Shown here: in pieces, positions 12,613 to 22,832 of the stretch
Position numbering within the stretch: position 1 is the first letter of the stretch
How the letters are laid out: each line of letters starts with the position of its first letter
From: Sarocladium kiliense
Taxonomy: Eukaryota; Ascomycota; Sordariomycetes; Hypocreales; Sarocladiaceae
Length of the DNA stretch: 64,000 nucleotides
Assembly: GCA_030734395.1 (NCBI GenBank)
Contig: JAUZTG010000029.1
Location: forward strand, 2,046,001 to 2,110,000
Reading direction: 5' to 3'
Translations under genes and position numbers: made by a program
Notes under the pieces: generated by a model
The model's database searches: none
What the model was told of the DNA's origin: nothing
What the model saw: only the letters and a program-made list of their open reading frames with translations

Positions 12613-14727
12613 TTAGTTGCGAACACTGACAGTGTCGACGCGATCACCGCTGTTGTCAACAGTGACGGTCTCTGTCTCCTTCTCCGTAACAGTTGTGGTC
12701 ACGCTAGCTTCTGTGACTGTGGCAGTTGCGACGGTGACAGTCACGGTCACGGAGACGGTGGGTGTGCCATTGATGGTCTGGGTGGTGCGAGAAGCATTGT
12801 CCTCTGCTTCCGGGACGGGACCTTTGTCGTCAGAGATGGCGTTGGTGGGACTGGCTGGAGGAGAACGGGAGTCATCGTCGTCAGTGATGGGGACGATGGC
12901 GGTGAACATGGGCTCGGTGCCGAAGAAATTGGTGGTTGTGGTCGTGGGTTCAACTGGTGGAGGAGGAGGAACCTCAGTGGGCTCAGCAGCGACAACAGAA
13001 GAAGCGCTGGAGCTGGAGGGCGCGATGACATCCGGTTGGGTTGGCTGCTCCGGAGTCTCAGGCTCGACCTCGCTCGTGGGCTTGACCACATTGCTCGTTG
13101 TTGTAGAGGATCCAGGACCCTTCTCACCACTCAAGACCGCCTCAGCGTGGTCCACATTGAAGCATCCAACCGTAACACCATTGATTGTCTCAGACGGCAA
13201 GGCAAAGCACTTCTGACCCTCTGAGCACGAGGCGATGTCGAAGGTGCCACCAGCACAGTTCGCGACCTTGCCACGGATACAAGCGATCTGTCCGGCTGAG
13301 CAGACCATATCAGGGGAGAGCGAGTCGTAGATTTTATTGATCTCGCGGGCAGTATCGAGGTTGACTTGGTGCTGTTCGGGGGTAACGGACATAGTGGTGG
13401 TTTGGATCAGGCCGGTTGGGATGGATGGGTTGATGTCTTCGGTGGGAGACTCTGTGATGGTGAGAGTCTGAGACTGGCTGAGAGTGGTGGTCGTGGTAGG
13501 TTCGACACTCTCAGTGGTAGAAGGCTCTTCTTGCTCTACGGTGGTCTCCTTGGGCACGTCCGGCTGACCAATGGTCTGAGTAAAGACATCCGAGGTTGGG
13601 TCCTCTGGCTCAATTGTCGTTGTCGAGGGTACTTCGGGGCTCTGTGGTGCCTCTTGAGTTGGCTCAGGTGCTGGAGAATCTTCCACAGGTACGGTTGGCT
13701 CCTCTGAGAAGGTAGAAGTTGACGTCGTTTCCTTGATGGGAGATGCAGGCAGCTCCGGGGGCTGCTCAGTCCTGAACTGAGGATCGTCCGCGGGCGGAGT
13801 CTCAACGCTGGCACTGGTCGTAATCGTGGCGGACGTAGACTGGGTCATTGTAGGCTCTTCTGGCAGTTCCTCTGTTGGGGCGATGACTGGCGTTCCATTT
13901 TCAGGCACAGGCTGGCCCGGAATGGGGGTATCGACAGGATCCTGAGGGAAGATTGTGGTTGTGCTTGGCTCGACGGGAGACAGAGAGCTGGGTGAGCTAG
14001 GCTCAATAACCTCATCCGTGGTGGTTGTCGCGAGAAATGACGAGCCGCTCGGGGTTTCAACCACGTCCTCAGAGTTGGTGCTTGATGTTGACGAAAGGGT
14101 TGTGGACTCAGTGGTTGGCTCAGGCGTTGGGATTGGAGTCGGGATCGGGTCCACGATCGGCTGCAGCGTGAGAGAAGTCTTGTTCGGTGGCGGCAGAGTG
14201 AACTCAATGGTCGAAGTTGGGGCCTCTACAGATGTCTCGGTGGGAGTGAGCGCATCGCGGAGTGCATCAGGGACATCATCCGTCAGAGTGGTGAAGCTGG
14301 GTCCGGAGGCGCCGTTAGGGTCTTCGATATCATTGCCGGTTCTGTGTCCGTCAAGGTCAGTCAGTCCTTCTTCACGCTCTTGGATAAGAACATACCCAGA
14401 TCCGTCATCAGCAACAATAGGTGTCGTGGTGGGTTCGACCTCGATTGTCGTTGTGAGAGGGGTGGTATCGATGATCGTCGTAGTTGACGGGGTCGAATTG
14501 GGAGGTGTGGTGATGGTAGTGAGCGTGGTGGGAAGCAAGGTAGGCATCTCTCCAGGAGTGTTCACTTCGTCTCTTTCCCAGCTATAAGCACGGTCAGCAA
14601 GACTGTTCGCGATGGTGGTTGAACTTGCGTTGACTAACAAGGCACGCCTCCATCTGAGAGGCCCAGCCTGCACAGAATGAGCAGCCAAAAGGCAGGCAAC
14701 TACCGTGGTCTGAAGATTGCACCGCAT
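12613..14727 (-). CDS. Secreted Thr/Pro-rich protein with CBM19-like cysteine module
   Basis: Single exon, 704 residues. A signal peptide is clear (MRCNLQTTVVACLLAAHSVQA, cleavage after residue 21 or so). Most of the chain is low-complexity Thr, Ser, Pro, Glu and Val, with repeated TTT, PTPIPTPEP and EPSTT strings, and so is probably heavily O-glycosylated and wall-bound or extracellular. At about residues 470-525 is a compact module with six cysteines (MVCSAG, IACIRG, ANCAGG, ASCSEG, KCFALP, VGCFN). Its spacing resembles carbohydrate-binding module 19, the chitin-binding tail of fungal chitinases. No catalytic domain is visible. The C-terminal 45 residues are a Val-Thr alternation. No GPI signal is obvious at the C-terminus. 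Chitin or wall binding is an inference from the module; the rest is a mucin-like stalk. Confidence 0.8.
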   Translation of the reverse strand: MRCNLQTTVVACLLAAHSVQAGPLRWRRALLVNASSTTIANSLADRAYSWERDEVNTPGEMPTLLPTTLTTITTPPNSTPSTTTIIDTTPLTTTIEVEPTTTPIVADDGSGYVLIQEREEGLTDLDGHRTGNDIEDPNGASGPSFTTLTDDVPDALRDALTPTETSVEAPTSTIEFTLPPPNKTSLTLQPIVDPIPTPIPTPEPTTESTTLSSTSSTNSEDVVETPSGSSFLATTTTDEVIEPSSPSSLSPVEPSTTTIFPQDPVDTPIPGQPVPENGTPVIAPTEELPEEPTMTQSTSATITTSASVETPPADDPQFRTEQPPELPASPIKETTSTSTFSEEPTVPVEDSPAPEPTQEAPQSPEVPSTTTIEPEDPTSDVFTQTIGQPDVPKETTVEQEEPSTTESVEPTTTTTLSQSQTLTITESPTEDINPSIPTGLIQTTTMSVTPEQHQVNLDTAREINKIYDSLSPDMVCSAGQIACIRGKVANCAGGTFDIASCSEGQKCFALPSETINGVTVGCFNVDHAEAVLSGEKGPGSSTTTSNVVKPTSEVEPETPEQPTQPDVIAPSSSSASSVVAAEPTEVPPPPPVEPTTTTTNFFGTEPMFTAIVPITDDDDSRSPPASPTNAISDDKGPVPEAEDNASRTTQTINGTPTVSVTVTVTVATATVTEASVTTTVTEKETETVTVDNSGDRVDTVSVRN

Positions 14728-16339
14728 GATTGCGTTGTGGGTATTTTGGTTTTGTTCGATCGCAATGAATATACGTGTAAGTCAGGATGACAGTGAACGT
14801 GATGTCGTCTTCGTGATCGCTCAAGCAAACAGTTTGAGTAAGAGAATGTGTGAGACTTCAAGGTTGGAAGAATCGAGAAATGATCGACACTGGAGAAATA
14901 GATAAGTCGCTCCCAGACAGTAAGAAAAGAAAGTGGTTTGAACAAAGGCTCGTTTGCAAACTTCAAGCTGTTGCTGTGAAGTGACTCTGCAAGCTTGAAG
15001 CCAGATGCAAACGCCGGATCCGCCCACAGACAAAGGAGAGAATACGGTTCTGAATCTGAAAGGCCTCACCAACGAGAAAGAAGTTATGGAGAAGAAGAAA
15101 CAAGACTGCAGAGAGAGGGAGAAAGAGAGAATGTCAACGACAGACGACACAAAGAAAGACAGATAGGAAATAAAGAGAAAGACGGAGAGGACGGAGAGAG
15201 AATGTAGCTCGTAGTAGACTGCTACCGTTTCAAGAGCAACACGAACGGGAGATCGGCAGCCTGTCGACTCTTTGTACTCTGCTTCCTTTCCATCTAGACA
15301 AATAAACCCAGAACGTCCTTGCATGGCCTGGGCAGGCCAGCGGTAGCCAGACAAGCATGACGCCGCCTGAGATTGCGCGACCTGTTTGCGCGGCCAGCAG
15401 CCAGTCAGTCCATTGGCTACAATCCATCTCTACACCTGGTCCGATGTAGCCTCACTGCCTGCACAAGATCGATTCTTCTACAGTGCTACGGTGGACGTCG
15501 TAAGGTGTCCAGCAAGGACATGGGGCCGTGTTTCATGGGCAACCCGCGCGGCTGTAGCTATAGCCAGTCCATGCGTGCAACGAGGCGATTGGCGACAGGC
15601 TCTCGTCTGAGTAGCCGCGCTCTCTCATCCAATCAAGGCCGCCCCACCACAGCGACCTGACGACCACCGACGATGTCCTTTTAACTGGGACGAAGCAGAA
15701 TAAATTGAGCAGGGAAGAGACGCTGGGCACGGGGTCTAGCCCGTATCGTTTCTTCTTCCCTCCTTTGTGTCGTGGAGATGAGCAAGGTCTCTTGCTTTCT
15801 TTCAAGGCCGTTTAGAGCCTCAGCCGCGCAATGGCACGCTATTGGCCCATCTTAAACGCGACACCGCGTCTCTGTTAGCCGCCGAGCGCACTGGCATCCA
15901 GCTTCACGATGAGATCGCATTGCAAACACGTTTGTTCTTCTGGTACTGTTAATTCTATTTGTACAAAAAATATACACGCGCGTTCTATATCGAGACAAGA
16001 CCCAGGTAGATCCACATGTCCAACCACTCCTGCGCGTAAGTCCCGGATGTGGCCTCTCTCTCCCGCGCCGTAGCCTGTCCGGCCGTCCTGTTCGTCCAAA
16101 GGGGGTATATTCCATTGGTGCTGCAGGTCTCCGCCTGCAGCCCAACTCTAAATCCAAGTGCGCCGTGCCCAATGCTTTCAGAATTTGCCGGTTACAAAAA
16201 TGCAAGCCTCCCGTCTCAGACTGCCACCTTCCGGTGGACACAGGCCTGCCCAACGGCCTCGCAAGGGCGTACAGCCAAACCAAGACCCTCTGTCATCTTG
16301 CATCCCACCACACGCTTGATAGAATTCGTGTCGTCTGTT
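14728..16339. other. Intergenic with GA-rich tract
   Basis: Some 1.6 kb between the secreted-protein promoter and the 3' end of the PPR-like gene. From about 15070 to 15205 the plus strand is nearly all purine (repeated gagaaag, aaagaaag and agagag units). On the strand of the gene at 12613-14727 this is a pyrimidine tract about 350 bp upstream, which may be a promoter element. The remaining frames (for example 15852-16283 minus) are not convincing genes. Confidence 0.5.
15070..15205. repeat. Purine-rich low-complexity tract
   Basis: A GA-rich, imperfect microsatellite-like stretch on the plus strand with short runs of gaga and aaag. It reads as CT-rich on the strand of the downstream secreted-protein gene. 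Pyrimidine tracts are common in fungal promoters; a regulatory role here is inference. Confidence 0.5.
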
Positions 16340-19334
16340 TCATTGTTGTTCTTGTTCTGCACTGACCCCGGTGCGTTCCTGCTCGCCTCGTTGCGAGTGA
16401 CGTCGCTGAATATGATCGATTATCGTCGCTAGCGTCAGGTTTTGTGGCCTCATATTCTTGAAGAATGCATCTACCTCGTCGGCGTTCGGCCACCGAAAAG
16501 GAGAGTTCTCAGATGTAATCAAGATCTGCAGATCCCGAACGGTGTTGGCAGGAAGCATAGGCTCCACCATTTCGCGAAACAGACACAGTGTGTGGTGGAA
16601 GCCGGCGTCGTCGTCCAGGTATCGAAGGGCGTCGACAACATCAGCTTCCATCCACTGCGTCACGGACCATTTGAGAACCTTTGCGGCCTCTTCGAAGTCC
16701 CCCAAATGGGCAAAGGTCCAGACCAGCGAGTAAACGTGCCGAGCTTGGACTGGGTCTTGGCGATTCCTCATCCGCACGATCGGTGGAACAGGATTATCTG
16801 CAAGCAAAGATTGTGTGCGTTGCTCGTGTTGAACAAGGTTTGCAACGTACTCCCTGAGTGTTGATGTCGCCAAAGCAAGGCCAGAACCCACACCTTTGCT
16901 AAGAGCATCGTCAATCGCAGCGGCTGATTTCGAAGCCTGTTGATCAATTGTAGTTGTCCATTGTGTCTTTTGAACTTGAGGGTCATAAAGGTCAAGGAAA
17001 GAGTCCGGGAGTGGAGGCCCTTTCGCGTCGAGCTGACGGAAGAAAGAAGCAGCAAATCTGCGGAGGGCATCAGAGAATCTGACTAGAACTGGCACAGACA
17101 TCTGTCCTGCTTGCTCTATCAGTCGCCCGCTGTGCAGTATCGCTGCAAGTTGCTGCTGGGAGTCATCCCCGGGACGAAAGTTATTCTGAGCCAGAGCCCC
17201 GAGGGCAGTCTTCCAGAAGCCGACCATACGTTTCGGGCCATCTGGCCCAGCCGCCTGAAGCACACCAACACCTTTTTCAATCAAATCACGAATGCCAACT
17301 GCTGTAGGCATCTTGATACGAATCAGTGCCTTTGCAACAGCTGGAAAGAAGTTGATGGCAATCTCTGACGCGCGATTTCCTTGGAAAAGTTTGGTGTCCC
17401 AAGCCTCCCACATGAGGAAAACATCCTTTATAGGTTCGGGTAGACGACTGTCGCGGATATAGGTCGAAATCTCGTCCATAGATTGTGCATTTCTGATGAG
17501 CAACCGTAAACAGGTTGCGTTAGGAGAGATCTTGTCGGACCTCATTCTGTCGTAGAGTTCTTCGACCGTGGGTGGCTGCAAACGTAGTCTCTCCAACTCC
17601 GTGAAGCTGTTGTATGATGTGCTCGGAAAGTTCACATTCCGGTCGCCTGGCATTGCTTTCGCAGATGGTCCAACATACCGATATACGAGCTTTTCGAACA
17701 TGGCAGTGTACTCCTCAATCGTTGGCTTGGCTTCTGGGTCTCCTGGGCATTGCTGGAACATCTGCCAGGCCTCAATGGAGTTGCGGGTAGCCATGATCGA
17801 TGCCGCCCACACCCGCATGTCACTTGATCGAGCAACAGTCTCATTCTGATGTATGGTGGGCGACCCATTTGGTGCCATGCCCTGAAGGGTATCCAGTGCC
17901 AGATCTGCCTCTTCCTTTGAGTACCCATTTTCCTGCATGAATGCGCTAGCGAGCACTGTGCGGCTCCAATTCTCGTGTGGTTCTGCCACCTCATCCATGC
18001 CATCGCTGGGAACCAAATATGGTGGCCATGATTCTGACAGACGGGGAACGATGCGCAAGTCTTTTTGGTCCCTGGTTTGGCTCGCCATAACTTCCTTGAT
18101 TGCGCGAAACCCCTCAAGACTGGTCAAACACGGTCTTGTGAGCGATGCTGAGGTGTAAAGGAGGATTTCCAAGGCAGCCCAAGTGTAGGCAGAAGGGAGC
18201 TCGCGCTGTGGGTAAATTCCATAGTTTGATTGCGGAAACAGACTGATGACTTGGTTGAATACGCGGCTCTGCTGGAGTCGGACCTGATCGTTTTGGTCGT
18301 CGTGCTCCGAAAGCGTTATGAGCATGATTGAAGCCGTTTCGGCAACCTGTGGAAGGAGGCGCGGATCTAGACGATAACAGTTTTCAAGTAGTAGCCTCAG
18401 AGGGTGGCCAAGGTCTTTGAAATCAACAGTAAGTAATGGCACACTATGTTGCCAGCTTCGTGGACCGTCCCGTCGCCGACTGTACCAGCGACGACAATAG
18501 AATCCAAGCTCCTCCAGATGCTCGACCTTATCAACTCCGCAACGAAGCAGAAAGCCGAATATGAACATAGGCCTGAACTCATCATTTGCCAAGAATAGCT
18601 GTATTCGCTCTGCGTTCGAGGGTGCAGCCAAGATTTGGGCGTAAGAGTGCAATTTCTGCATAGCATACCCTCGGCTGTGAAGTTCTGCCATCATCTCCTG
18701 CCAAGCCTTTTTATCAGGAAGCAGCTGCGACACGTCACAGGAAGGTGGTAGCTGGAGCATGCCCTTGCGCAGCATGAGCTGCAACACTATGACAGATAGT
18801 CTCTTCGTCCGCAATGCCGCAACTGTCCGGACCCATGAAGGCCAAAGCTTGTCACCCCGGTGTACTAGAAGATGTCTGAGCAATTGAGTGGCTGAAATGG
18901 TTCGCCAGGACTTGATCAGAGGCGGAGTATCGGAATCAGCCAACTTCCGCCTGGATGCTTGGCTCTGCCCCTTATACAAGAATCGTCTTTGGATGGCCTT
19001 TGCGCGCGCACTGGGGTGTTGCTTGTCGTTGACGGTAAGGTCGTTCGTGTTCTCGTGGGCGAATGCATTGTCGCGTTTCGTTTCCTCTTGGGAAGGTAGC
19101 TTCGCTGCTTCGGCGTTGGAAACGGAGTCGGGATCTTCGTTGACAGGCCTCGTCCCTAACGCCCCCGAGGTTGATTGTCGGCGTTTAGACTTCAATTGCG
19201 AGTAGTAAATCTGTCGTGATGATGTTAACCCAGCTCGATCGTGATAGTGCTTCTAAACTCACGGAGGCATCGAAGTGAACACGAGCTAGAGGCGCCCGCG
19301 CTGTTCTCCAATAGCGGTGACCATTTCTGAGCAT
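16340..19334 (-). CDS. Mitochondrial PPR-like protein (hypothetical)
   Basis: Two exons on the complement, join(16340..19189, 19263..19334), about 973 residues. The main frame lacks a good ATG at its 5' end. A 24-codon exon starting at 19334 (MLRNGHRYWRTARAPLARVH...) followed by a gtgagt donor supplies one. It is basic, with many Arg and one Asp only at its end, which is what a mitochondrial presequence looks like. Two in-phase acceptors exist, at 19190 and about 19211, so up to seven extra residues are possible. The body is alpha-helical throughout with weak PPR-like helix pairs, for example around 560-600 (PTVEELYDRMRSDKISPNA) and 820-850. PPR proteins bind organellar RNA; that role is inference from fold type and targeting. 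I do not recognise a named family. The C-terminus is a polar Gln/Glu/Arg tail. Confidence 0.65.
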
Positions 19335-19701
19335 GCCGGATCATTGCTCCAGAGCCTCCTGGTGGAGTTTTGCCGAGGCAGAAGGGCTGGTTGCGGTGTG
19401 GCCGACGATTTGCGATCTCGAAAAGATGTCGAGGTCCTGCGGAAAGACGAGACGGATAAGAGATAAAGCCCGTAGGGGGGATTCGGTAAGCGGGGGTATC
19501 GCCCAACTGAGGTACCATCGTGGACTGGACGAGTGACCACAAGGCAAATGGAAGGGGGTGTTTATAGGGACCACGCGAAAGTATTCCATTGTCAGGGCAT
19601 TTGGAAGAGTCTATTTTCATTTCATATGACACGATGTCCTTACTCCAAGACCTGACCTTTGTCATGGGCATGATCCAGCACACCATCAACCAGCACGTAA
19701 C
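19335..19701. other. Intergenic
   Basis: About 370 bp between the prefoldin 3' end and the PPR-like gene start, both on the minus strand. It must hold the PPR-like promoter. I see no further gene. Confidence 0.4.
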
Positions 19702-20595
19702 TCAATCTTTCGTCGGTTCGTCTTTCTCCTCACCACTTGATTTGTTCTTCTCAGCTTCTTCTTTCTCTTTCCTCTTTTGTACGACCTCCCAATTATACAC
19801 CCTGGCTGTGGCGACTTCCATTGTCTGCAGAGTCCCGTTAGCCTCGAGAGTTACCAAGATTTCACTGTGACGTACCGTGATTTGCTCCCGCAAGAAATCC
19901 AAGTCTTCCTCGCAATTCGCGAAGCTTTTCTTCGCTGTGGTAAGCTTTGTCGTAAGCAACTGCTCGGCCTCGTCGATGGGGTATGAGAGCATCACGTTCG
20001 CCTAGGTTGCGTTAGAATGAGCTCCTAAGCATAAAGCACCGAACATACCCCAAGCCAGATGTGAACCTCCTCGGTCGGTGGGATGTTTGCCTTGGCGTAA
20101 AGGGTCTCGTTGAGCTCGAATGTGGATTCGATAGGTTCCGTTTCGTCCTATTTTGGTTCAATCAAGGCCCGTATCCCGAGTTCGTCTCGCCTCACCTTTC
20201 TCAACTTCAGGAACTGCACAGTATCCAGAGTCTTCTGTATGTCCGGAATCTTCTCCTTCAATCCAGTCATACGCCGTTGCAGGTTCATCTCCATGAACTG
20301 ATACTTCCTGCTTTCAGCGTCAGCCACCACAACCTGAACCCACGATCCAGCCGTGACACTCTGCTGAGCCGACTCACGATATCATCTCTTGGAATTTCCG
20401 CAATGTTGGCTCGACGTCAGCTCTCGTGGCGACATAGTCTTCGACTCGGTCGACGAACGGCGCATAAGGAATCCCCCGCGGGTTGGTAGGGGGCTCATCC
20501 TTCCCACTGGAAGTCGTCAGTATCCATCAAGCTTGCCGCCAGCTACCAGGCTCGTCGACTCACCTCGCGACCGTCGCTTTCGCTTGACTGGCCAT
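19702..20595 (-). CDS. PAC10: Prefoldin subunit 3
   Basis: Five exons on the complement, join(19702..20001, 20049..20147, 20196..20307, 20378..20506, 20564..20595), 223 residues. All four introns are short (47-70 bp) with GT-AG ends, and the phases close exactly. The N-terminus carries the diagnostic NPRGIPYAPFVDRVEDYV, followed by a long coiled-coil helix (MISKYQFMEMNLQRR), a beta-hairpin region (YAKANIPPTEEVHIWLGANV) and a second helix (DEAEQLL...). This is the alpha-type subunit Pac10/Gim2/VBP1 of the six-subunit prefoldin, a cytosolic chaperone that passes nascent actin and tubulin to the CCT chaperonin. The 11-codon first exon (MASQAKATVAS) is easily missed in annotation. The C-terminus is a charged Lys/Glu tail. 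Family length is about 190-220, so the model looks complete. Confidence 0.9.
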
Positions 20596-21139
20596 ACTCG
20601 GTTCAAGTTGTTCAAACCCGAATGTGGAATGGTTTTTGGCGAGGATACGATTTGCGACCACCAACCACAGTGGGGTGCTTTGCAGCTCGTTACCTCAGGT
20701 AGGTACCTCTTAGTGGGGTATACAGCAAACGGTCATCGAATTTACCTTAGCTACCTTACCTACCCTTGAACAAGCAAGCAAGGCCCTGTTTAACGAGCGT
20801 TGGCTTCGAAAATATTCCATCAGAACTTTGAGTCTGCCAGTATCTAGATTTCACATTTTTGTACGCTTTAAAAAGAAAAAGTACGAGACGACAAGGCAGT
20901 GAAGTACGTTCGGCGCCGATTGCGGCGGCACTTTGAGAACACTGTGATGTGCGTATGAAACTCTTAACACCTGAAGCTACCATGATATCACTGAAGTACT
21001 CCAAGCTTCCCGAATCTGAACGCCCTGCTATAAACCATATTCATTTGTCTATCCTGAAGGCCCTCGATTCGATGCAGACAGTGGCGTTTCTCATAATACA
21101 TCAAAAGTCGAGTCCACAGGAAATCCTAGATCTGCATTC
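20596..21139. other. Intergenic with GGTA/TACC tracts
   Basis: This 0.54-kb gap holds the prefoldin promoter and the 3' end of the VanZ-domain gene. The notable content is the pair of GGTA-rich elements listed separately. No gene is seen. Confidence 0.5.
20690..20768. repeat. GGTA/TACC palindromic repeat pair
   Basis: Two short elements about 30 bp apart: 20690-20712 contains ACCTCAGGTAGGTACCT, which folds on itself, and 20741-20768 contains ACCTTAGCTACCTTACC. Similar runs built from AGGTA and TACCT units are scattered through intergenic DNA of many Sordariomycetes (established only as a general impression from published fungal genomes). They lie 100-170 bp upstream of the prefoldin start codon. 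Confidence 0.5.
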
Positions 21140-21828
21140 TCAATCTTTCTTGGCTGGCGGCGCCTCGGGCTGTTTGCCCTTCGACCCCAGCACAGCTGGG
21201 TCCTCTTGTGGATCGCCATCATCCCAGTCGTCGACTGCATTCTCGTCCCAGTTGTCAACCTCTTCCTCCAGCGTCCTGGACCTCGCTGTGTTATCGATAA
21301 TGCCAGACTCCTGTCCCTCCGCAAGCTCTACGTCAGCTTCGTCTTCCCCGGGTACAGCATTGTAGGTCTTTCTCTGTCTCTTGCGCTCCAACATCCTCTT
21401 ATGGTACCAAGTGCATAGTCCCAGGCCCGCCAGGCTGCCGATCACGTTGGCAACTATGTCGTAAAGATCGAAGTCTCGGTCGTTCGGTAGGAAGCTCTGG
21501 ACGAACTCGGAACCAACGCCGAGGACCACTGTGCAGAGGAATAGAGTCATGTTGAGTGTTCGTCTCCGGTTGGTATCGACTACCCAGTAGAACACGACCG
21601 TCAGAAGGAAAAAGGTAATGAAGTGCAGCACTTTGTCGTTAACGTAGTCGCCGAGCTGCAAGGGCGTAAGACCGGCGTAGCCAGCTACAAGTAACAGCAG
21701 CAGGAATATACCTAAAACAAAAGCCCTTGAGTTAGCCCACCGCGTGCTTGGTCCCAGAATAGCACAGAAGAAAATGCAAGCAGAGTTGTTGGAGACGTCA
21801 TACCTGCGAAAGGCAACCGAATGCGCAT
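21140..21828 (-). CDS. VanZ-domain membrane protein
   Basis: Two exons on the complement, join(21140..21711, 21804..21828), 198 residues. The eight-codon first exon (MRIRLPFAG with the split Gly codon) joins over a 92-bp intron (gtatga to ttttag) to the first transmembrane helix. Four membrane segments follow (FLLLLLVAGYAGL, VLHFITFFLLTVVFYWVV, LNMTLFLCTVVLGVGSEFVQ, DIVANVIGSLAGLGLCTWY). The signature is VNDKVLHFITFF, then SEFVQSFLPNDRDFDLYDIVANVIGS, with conserved Lys-His, Glu and Asp-Asn positions of the VanZ family. VanZ is known from bacterial glycopeptide resistance; the fungal relatives have no settled function. The cytosolic tail of about 75 residues is strongly acidic with two WD pairs (NWDENAVDDWDDGD). 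Without the splice the frame reads on upstream in a poor context. Confidence 0.85.
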
Positions 21829-22832
21829 CGTGAATAATGGCAGCAACGAGAATGCTTCTGTGATGATTCAGTGGTCTCAGCGTCACCGATGTTGCTCGCG
21901 CAATGTCATAACGAAGCTGATCCCAGAGGGTTTCGTTGAAGGATGACGTTGGAGGAGAGGCGCAAGCTGTCTCGTCTGATCTGGGGAGCTTAACCAGCCA
22001 CAGCAGGGCAACTGGGGCCCTGCTACATTGGCGTGCAGCCTCCACCAACCAGTCGCGCTAGGTGCCCAGGAAGACGTGTCGATTGCGCGTTTCGGCACAG
22101 ACGCTGTTGGCCGAGAGTCGGGGACAAGAAGAAGTTGTAATGGTAAATAAGATGGAGTTCTTGTGTCGTTCTGCTCCGGCATACACTTTACCGACGAGGC
22201 GTTCGATGTTGTTCGAGCATATCTGGGACCGCGTCACGTGATAGCCATCCACGATGACAACCCGGCGCCTGGGGTCAGTCTTAGAGCGGCACTGTCACTG
22301 GGGAATGATGAGGTACACCTGGGCCGGGAGTACACACCACGTTGCTACCGCATGACGTGGAGACGATCAATCTATGCGATTGATATCGAAAAGCCGCTTG
22401 CGAATCACTCAAAATCTATCATTCTGTTATTTACTTCTACAACTATAAACTCTGGTCGTAGTCCTTGAATTGTTGTCGTCAGTGGGCCCGGGATCTGATG
22501 GTAGCTGCGCTTGCACTGTCGCTCACTGTCAGCGCTGTTCGCACGCGTCGCTGCTCCAGAGGAAAAGCCCGCTTCGGGAAAGGTACATCCTCTCCAACCT
22601 CGACCTCACTCCACGATCCCACGGCAAAAGGGTGACATTTCCATCCATCAAAGCACCACCAAATCGGCCTTTTCCGTCGCGAAACTTCGCTCATCATCTA
22701 AGCCGATGCCGCTCTTTTCATCCATGTCATTTTGATCTACTGCGCCGGCTTAGGCGTCCTTGAACGCGACCGCATTTCCCGGCGCATGGCGACACCCGTC
22801 CGGCCGTCGCTTCCATCGCCCGGGAGCCGAAT
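21829..22832. other. Intergenic, divergent promoters
   Basis: One kilobase between the divergent VanZ-domain and SPT7 genes. It must carry both promoters. I see no coding frame that stands out; the longest frames are shadows or lack a start. Confidence 0.5.

Noticed and set aside
12601..14587. Plus-strand frames of 199-210 codons opposite the secreted protein
   Set aside because: Shadows of Thr/Pro codons (Val/Gly/Ser-rich), no domain or start context.
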